From assembly GCA_019244165.1 (NCBI GenBank), contig JAFATA010000047.1, positions 1-34,989 of the forward strand: a stretch of 34,989 bases of DNA, in the 5' to 3' direction. Position numbers and translations under genes: made by a program. Shown here piece after piece: positions 31,166 through 34,989 of the stretch (positions are counted from its first letter, which is position 1; every line of letters starts with the position of its first letter). The stretch is from Pseudonocardiales bacterium. Lineage in GTDB: Bacteria; Actinomycetota; Actinomycetes; Mycobacteriales; Pseudonocardiaceae. The notes beneath the pieces were generated by a model. That model had not been told where the DNA came from, did no database searches, and saw only the letters and a program-made list of their open reading frames with translations.

Positions 31166-32607
31166 CAGCGCGCCACCTCGCGGGCATCTGAGTGGCCATC
31201 GCCCGGAGAACCGCGGTCAGGAAAGCCACGGTCCAGGTAGCCACGGTTCAGGTAGCCACGGTTCAGGTAGCCACGGTCCAGCGCGATTTCCCGCGCGGCA
31301 TCCAGGTAGCTCAGCGCCCCGCGGGAGCCGGGGTCGTAGGTCAGCACGGTCTGCCCGAAGCCTGGCGCTTCGGAGATCTTCACGCTGCGCGGGATGACGG
31401 TGCGCAACACCTGATCGCCGAAGTGCTCGCGGACCTCGGCGGTGACCTGGTCAGCGAGCTTTGTGCGCCCGTCATACATGGTCAGCAGGATCGTGGACAC
31501 CGCCAACGCGGGGTTAAGGTGCGCCTGCACCAACTCAATGTTGCGGAGTAGTTGGCCGAGCCCCTCCAGCGCGTAATACTCGCATTGGATCGGGATCAGC
31601 ACTTCAGGCGCGGCGACCAGCGCGTTCACCGTGAGCAACCCGAGCGAGGGGGGGCAGTCGATGAACACGTAGTCGACGTCCAGCTCGTCGAGCGCGACAC
31701 CGGACAGCGCCCTGGACAGGCGTGACTCTCGGGCCACCATGGACACCAGCTCAATCTCGGAACCGGCGAGGTCGATGGTGGCGGGAACGCAGAGCAGGTT
31801 CGACGACTGCGGGCTCACCGCGACGGCATCGGCAATCCCGATCTCCCCGAGCAACACCTCGTACACCGACGGAGTGCCGGCGTGATGCTCGATTCCCAGC
31901 GCAGTCGAGGCATTGCCCTGCGGATCCAAGTCAACCACGAGCGTGCGCAGTCCTTGCAGAGCCAGCCCAGCGGCAAGATTGACCGTGCTCGTGGTCTTAC
32001 CGACGCCGCCCTTCTGGTTGGCCACCGCGATGACCCGGCGCCGGGCCGGGCGAGGCAACTGATCGCTGGGGTGCTTCACCCGGGTCGCCCGCTGCGCTTC
32101 CTCCGCAATCGGTGTCCAGGAAACCTCGGCGGGAGAGGCGCTGGCCGAGGCGTCCTGGGGGACGCGGGCGGCTTCTGGAAAGACAGGGGGGACTGGAGAG
32201 GCAGTGGCTTCCGGAAAGACAGCGGCTTCCGGAAAGATAGCGGCTTCCGGAAAGATAGCGGCTTCCGGAGAGGCGGTGGCTTCCGGAGAGGCAGTGGGGA
32301 AGCGGGGCAGCTGGCCGGCTCTGCTGTGTTTCATCGGCGGCGAGGTATGAGTCAGGGCATGCTTCGGTCGGCCGGGCGCGCGGTGCTGCGGCACGGTTTC
32401 ACGTGAAACAGCAAGGTCTGACGCGGCTCCTGCCGGCTGAGCCGGCGATCGGGCGGCCACGCTGGACGCTCCTGATGTGACGGGGCCTGATGTGGCAGGG
32501 CCTGATGTGGCAGGGCCTGATGTAGCGGGACCTGATGTAGCAGGGCCCAGCGTCACATCGTCCCGCCACGCCCCGCTTTCCGGCCACTTCAGGGGGCTCA
32601 CGCTCAT
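31165..32607 (-). CDS. parA: Chromosome partitioning ATPase ParA with repeat-rich tails
   Basis: ParA starts at ATG 32607 (AGGAAGG upstream), coupled to the rsmG stop as ATGA. The ATPase core begins near residue 190 with [20 protein letters not shown] and contains [31 protein letters not shown] and [13 protein letters not shown]. The total is 480 residues, whereas cores are about 260. The first 185 residues are low-complexity and include five copies of a SGPAT-type pentapeptide and six or so FPEAA-type units. The C-terminal 30 residues repeat RGYLN/D. The tandem arrays are unusual and likely disordered. Confidence 0.95.
   Translation of the reverse strand: MSVSPLKWPESGAWRDDVTLGPATSGPATSGPATSGPATSGPVTSGASSVAARSPAQPAGAASDLAVSRETVPQHRAPGRPKHALTHTSPPMKHSRAGQLPRFPTASPEATASPEAAIFPEAAIFPEAAVFPEATASPVPPVFPEAARVPQDASASASPAEVSWTPIAEEAQRATRVKHPSDQLPRPARRRVIAVANQKGGVGKTTSTVNLAAGLALQGLRTLVVDLDPQGNASTALGIEHHAGTPSVYEVLLGEIGIADAVAVSPQSSNLLCVPATIDLAGSEIELVSMVARESRLSRALSGVALDELDVDYVFIDCPPSLGLLTVNALVAAPEVLIPIQCEYYALEGLGQLLRNIELVQAHLNPALAVSTILLTMYDGRTKLADQVTAEVREHFGDQVLRTVIPRSVKISEAPGFGQTVLTYDPGSRGALSYLDAAREIALDRGYLNRGYLNRGYLDRGFPDRGSPGDGHSDAREVAR
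31216..31275. repeat. Four 15-bp tandem repeats at the parA 3' end
   Basis: Units of the form GTTCAGGTAGCCACG follow each other in phase with the reading frame and encode the RGYLN-type repeats of the ParA tail. Copies 2-4 are nearly identical; the first is diverged. Confidence 0.75.
32168..32300. repeat. 18-bp tandem repeats in parA N-terminal region
   Basis: Units of the form GCGGCTTCCGGAAAGATA recur about seven times with variation and encode the FPEAA/SPEA-type repeats. The central three are nearly identical. Confidence 0.75.
32395..32410. promoter_or_regulatory. parS site inside parA
   Basis: The sequence GGTTTCACGTGAAACA matches the 16-bp parS consensus TGTTTCACGTGAAACA at 15 of 16 positions. 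It encodes part of the SRETV stretch of ParA. Confidence 0.85.
32471..32545. repeat. Five 15-bp tandem repeats near the parA 5' end
   Basis: Five in-frame units of CCTGATGTGGCAGGG type encode the SGPAT pentapeptide repeats. The array is likely to vary in copy number between strains by slippage. Confidence 0.8.
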
Positions 32608-33323
32608 CGGTCCTTCCTCTTCTGTTGCCGTGCTCTCGGGGGGCAGAGGGCGCGCTTGGTCGCCAACCGGGGTACCACGATGACCGTCGTCGGGGGCTGC
32701 ACGATCGTGGCGCCGCACTGCACAATCTCCGCTGCGTTGATCCCTACCGGCGCTCCTCCGGCGGCCCGCACCGCGTCGAGGTCCCGAGCGACCTCCTGCT
32801 CCGCACTGACGCCCTTCACCGCGAGCAGCCGCCCGCCCGGGGCGACCAGCGGAAGGCTCCAGCCCGCCAACCGCCCTAGCGGCGCGACCGCCCGGGCCGT
32901 CACGACGTCGTTGCCGCCACACTCCGCACGGATCTGTGGGTCCTCGGCGCGACCGTGATACACCGAGACCGCGAGGTCGAGCACGGCGAGCACCTCCTGT
33001 AGCCACGCCACCCGCCGGGCCATCGGCTCCAGCAGGGCAATCACCAGGTCCGGCCGGGCGAGCGCAAGGGGTATTCCCGGCAGGCCCGCGCCGGAGCCTA
33101 CATCGAGCACCCGAGCGCCTTGCGGCACAAGCTCACTCAGGACGGCGGAGTTGAGTAGGTGACGTTCCCACAGCCGATCCGCTTCCCGAGGCCCGATGAG
33201 TCCTCTGTCCACCCCGGCCCCGGCGAGCAACGCAGCATACTGCTTCGCGAGCGGGTACCTCGCACCAAATACCGCCTGGGCCGCCTCCTGGATCGGGGCG
33301 ACCGGGTGTTTCACGTGAAACAT
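32604..33323 (-). CDS. rsmG: 16S rRNA (guanine527-N7)-methyltransferase RsmG
   Basis: The 239-residue SAM enzyme starts at ATG 33323 (MFHVKHP, where FHVKH is the encoded parS). An in-frame GTG at 33344 is possible. Conserved parts are READRLWERHLLNSAVL, the SAM loop VLDVGSGAGLPGIPLALARP and VTARAVAPLGRLAGWSLPL. It methylates G527 of 16S rRNA; loss gives low-level streptomycin resistance. It is coupled to parA by an ATGA overlap, the standard actinobacterial order. Confidence 0.93.
   Translation of the reverse strand: MFHVKHPVAPIQEAAQAVFGARYPLAKQYAALLAGAGVDRGLIGPREADRLWERHLLNSAVLSELVPQGARVLDVGSGAGLPGIPLALARPDLVIALLEPMARRVAWLQEVLAVLDLAVSVYHGRAEDPQIRAECGGNDVVTARAVAPLGRLAGWSLPLVAPGGRLLAVKGVSAEQEVARDLDAVRAAGGAPVGINAAEIVQCGATIVQPPTTVIVVPRLATKRALCPPRARQQKRKDR
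33307..33322. promoter_or_regulatory. Perfect parS site at the start of rsmG
   Basis: TGTTTCACGTGAAACA is a 16 of 16 match to the bacterial parS consensus. It lies directly after the rsmG start codon and encodes the FHVKH residues. Confidence 0.93.
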
Positions 33324-33340
33324 CGACTGCTCGCGCGGCG

Positions 33341-33391
33341 CCACAGGCCCTGGTTACCCACAGGCCCTAGTCGTCCACAAACCCTGGTCAC
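33341..33391. repeat. Three 17-bp direct repeats between jag and rsmG, DnaA-box-like
   Basis: Copies at 33341-33357, 33358-33374 and 33375-33391 share CCACAGGCCCTGGT. The junctions read TTACCCACA and TCGTCCACA, each one base from a DnaA box (TTATCCACA or TTGTCCACA). The last copy runs into the jag stop codon. Confidence 0.65.
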
Positions 33392-33999
33392 GCGGAAGGG
33401 AACACCACGACGTAGCGCCTCGGCTCCTCGCCCTCGCTCTCGCTGTGCACACCGTCCACGTCAGCCACCGCGTCATGCACGATCTTCCGCTCAAAGGGGG
33501 TCATCGGCTGCAACTGGACCGGTTCACCACTGGCGCGTACCCGCGCCGCAGTCGATCGACCCAGCTCGCTGAGATCACTGCGCCGAGCAGACCGCCACTG
33601 CGCGATATCGAGCATCAGCCGACTGCGAGCACCGGTCTGTTGCTGCACCGCCAGCCGGGTGAGCTCCTGAAGCGCCTCGAGCACCGCGCCACGAGGCCCC
33701 ACCAGCTTCGTCAAGTCTTTTCCACCATCAATGCTCACCATGGCGCGACCAGCCTCGACGTCAAGATCGATATCGCCGTCGTAGTCCACCAGGTCGAGCA
33801 GTCGTTCAAGGTAGTCACCCGCAACGTCGCCCTCGCGAACGAGAAGTTCTTCGTTCGCCGGACTCTCCGAGCTTTCCGAGCCTTCCGGCGCCTCGCGCGC
33901 CGACGACCGAACGGTTCCGGCCACGCCGGCCATACCCTCACCCTCAACCGGCATATCCGCCTCGGTCATCGCTGCCTCAGTCGCTAGCGTCTCTGTCAC
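33388..33999 (-). CDS. jag: Jag (KH/R3H) RNA-binding protein
   Basis: The 203-residue protein starts at GTG 33999 behind GGAGAGGAG. After an acidic, low-complexity N-terminus comes the KH-like domain (GGKDLTKLVGPRGAVLEALQ) and an R3H domain (LQPMTPFERKIVHDAVADVD with RYVVVFP). Jag/KhpB binds RNA and affects cell elongation and division. It lies between yidC and rsmG, the usual order. Confidence 0.93.
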   Translation of the reverse strand: MTETLATEAAMTEADMPVEGEGMAGVAGTVRSSAREAPEGSESSESPANEELLVREGDVAGDYLERLLDLVDYDGDIDLDVEAGRAMVSIDGGKDLTKLVGPRGAVLEALQELTRLAVQQQTGARSRLMLDIAQWRSARRSDLSELGRSTAARVRASGEPVQLQPMTPFERKIVHDAVADVDGVHSESEGEEPRRYVVVFPSA

Positions 34000-34027
34000 A
34001 GCTTCTCCTCTCCAGGCGATCACAGCC

Positions 34028-34989
34028 TTAGCGGCGCTTCCGGTTTGTCCTCTTCCCCGATTTCGGCCGCTGCTGGATCATGCCACGTGCCGGAGAGCGC
34101 GCCGAGCCTTGGCCGTTGGACGATTCTTCTGACCCACGGCTGGCATCACCAGCTCCCCGGGAGAGCGCCCCATTCGGGGCAACTCCCTCCGAACCCTCCG
34201 ACTCCGCAGGTCGTGCCGTCGATCCCGGTGGGACGTCGTCCTCGGCCGCCGCAGCGGGGGCGCCGGTGACGTCCTTTTTCGGTCGGATCGGCTTCTGGCC
34301 GGGTCGCGGACCTAGGGCCTGCCGAGCAGCGATCGCAGCCTGCTTTTTCTCCTCGTCCTCAGCGTCGATCCATCGGTAGACCACTCGCTGCTGCGCCATT
34401 GTCCACAGGTTGTTGGACAGCCAGTACAGCAGGATCGCCAGCGGGAAGAACGGGCCACCGCCGACCACCCCGAGCGGGAACAGGTACACCATGAGCCTGT
34501 TCATGATCGCGGCCTGCGGGTTGGCGGCAATCTGCGCCGGGTTCTGCCGCTCCACCGAGTGCTTCGCAGTGAGATGAGTCAGGATGCCGGCGACGATGGT
34601 CAACGGTACCGCCACCACGGCAATCTGCCACCGGGAAACCTCCCCATACCGGGCCAGCAGCGTGGCGGGCTCGGTGATGTAGGCCGACAGCGGCACCCCG
34701 AACAGGTGAGCGTCGAGGAACGACCGCACGTCGACCGCGCTGAACACGTAGTTGCCGATCTGGCGGTTCTGCTCGGCGGACAAGAACGGCCGGTTGAACG
34801 AGCGCAGCACGTGGAACAGCCCGATGAACACCGGGACCTGCAGCAGCGCCGGCAGGCAACCGCCCAGCGGGTTGACCCCGTGCTCAGCCTGCAGCTTCTG
34901 CATCTCGGCCGCCATCTTCTGGCGGTCGTCGCCGTACTTCTTCTTCAGCTTCTGGATCTCCGGCGCGAACTCCTGCATCTTGCGCATCG
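34028..34989 (-). CDS. yidC: Membrane protein insertase YidC (N-terminus beyond the window)
   Basis: The visible part begins MRKMQEFAPEIQKLKKKYGD, the cytoplasmic hairpin of YidC. Then come the membrane segments including NPLGGCLPALLQVPVFIGLF and LAILLYWLSNNLWTMAQQ, and a long basic, Pro/Ala-rich tail ending RKRR. YidC inserts membrane proteins alone or with SecYEG. The first transmembrane helices lie off the right edge. The tail and order yidC-jag-rsmG-parA-parB are as in other actinobacteria, placing the window close to oriC. Confidence 0.93.
   Translation of the reverse strand, partial: MRKMQEFAPEIQKLKKKYGDDRQKMAAEMQKLQAEHGVNPLGGCLPALLQVPVFIGLFHVLRSFNRPFLSAEQNRQIGNYVFSAVDVRSFLDAHLFGVPLSAYITEPATLLARYGEVSRWQIAVVAVPLTIVAGILTHLTAKHSVERQNPAQIAANPQAAIMNRLMVYLFPLGVVGGGPFFPLAILLYWLSNNLWTMAQQRVVYRWIDAEDEEKKQAAIAARQALGPRPGQKPIRPKKDVTGAPAAAAEDDVPPGSTARPAESEGSEGVAPNGALSRGAGDASRGSEESSNGQGSARSPARGMIQQRPKSGKRTNRKRR

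Overview
The window is from a high-GC actinomycete, probably of the Pseudonocardiales type. The right end carries the conserved origin-proximal block yidC-jag-rsmG-parA-parB on the minus strand, with two parS sites. Start codons are often GTG and coding DNA is strongly GC-rich at third positions. Two accessory patches (the P450/deformylase genes at 3.5-6.5 kb and the lasso-type cluster at 24.6-28.0 kb) are visibly more AT-rich than this backbone, which suggests acquired DNA.

Layout. (A) 0.3-6.5 kb holds a putative RiPP-type cluster. A 52-residue peptide gene is followed by a strong attenuator-like hairpin, a B12-binding radical SAM enzyme with a PqqD-like C-terminus, a GNAT acetyltransferase and a cytochrome P450. 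A protein-isoaspartate-type methyltransferase and a peptide deformylase run convergently towards them. (B) 6.6-8.8 kb is a membrane NACHT NTPase. (C) 8.8-13.4 kb is a scarred zone with a 111-bp inverted-repeat element, an IS66-type transposase remnant, a frameshifted GNAT, a TPR regulator, two small coupled genes, a phosphotransferase-fold gene and an AAA-ATPase stub. (D) 13.4-17.2 kb has a small Cys protein, a CitA/CitB-like two-component pair and a carboxylate-type MFS transporter. (E) 17.2-22.1 kb is a tightly packed minus-strand operon: DUF262, HipA-like kinase, a 38-residue peptide, radical SAM/SPASM enzyme and an APH-fold phosphotransferase. (F) 22.2-24.3 kb has a GNAT and a PLP aminotransferase, probably backbone. 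(G) 24.3-28.1 kb is a lasso peptide cluster (precursor, broken cyclase, fused B1-B2 protein, acetyltransferase) beside a 90-bp inverted-repeat element. (H) 28.4-30.1 kb has an XRE/TPR regulator and a Cys-rich small protein. (I) 30.1-35.0 kb is the parB-parA-rsmG-jag-yidC backbone.

How the genes may work together. Three independent peptide-modification loci sit within 28 kb of the chromosome-partition genes. In A, the peptide would be modified by radical SAM, P450 and possibly methyltransferase chemistry. In G, the precursor has a clear leader/core architecture (Thr at -2, Gly1, Glu8, Lys10) and a dedicated acetyltransferase, matching the acetylated lasso (albusnodin-like) type. Its cyclase carries a frameshift and an in-frame TGA, so the cluster may be dead or may contain sequence errors. 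In E, the DUF262-HipA pair looks like an immunity or toxin module. Its stop codon is coupled to the 38-residue peptide gene and so to the radical SAM and phosphotransferase genes, a combination I do not recognise as a described system.

Limits. All family calls are from reading the translated sequence; no database search, structure prediction or expression data were available.
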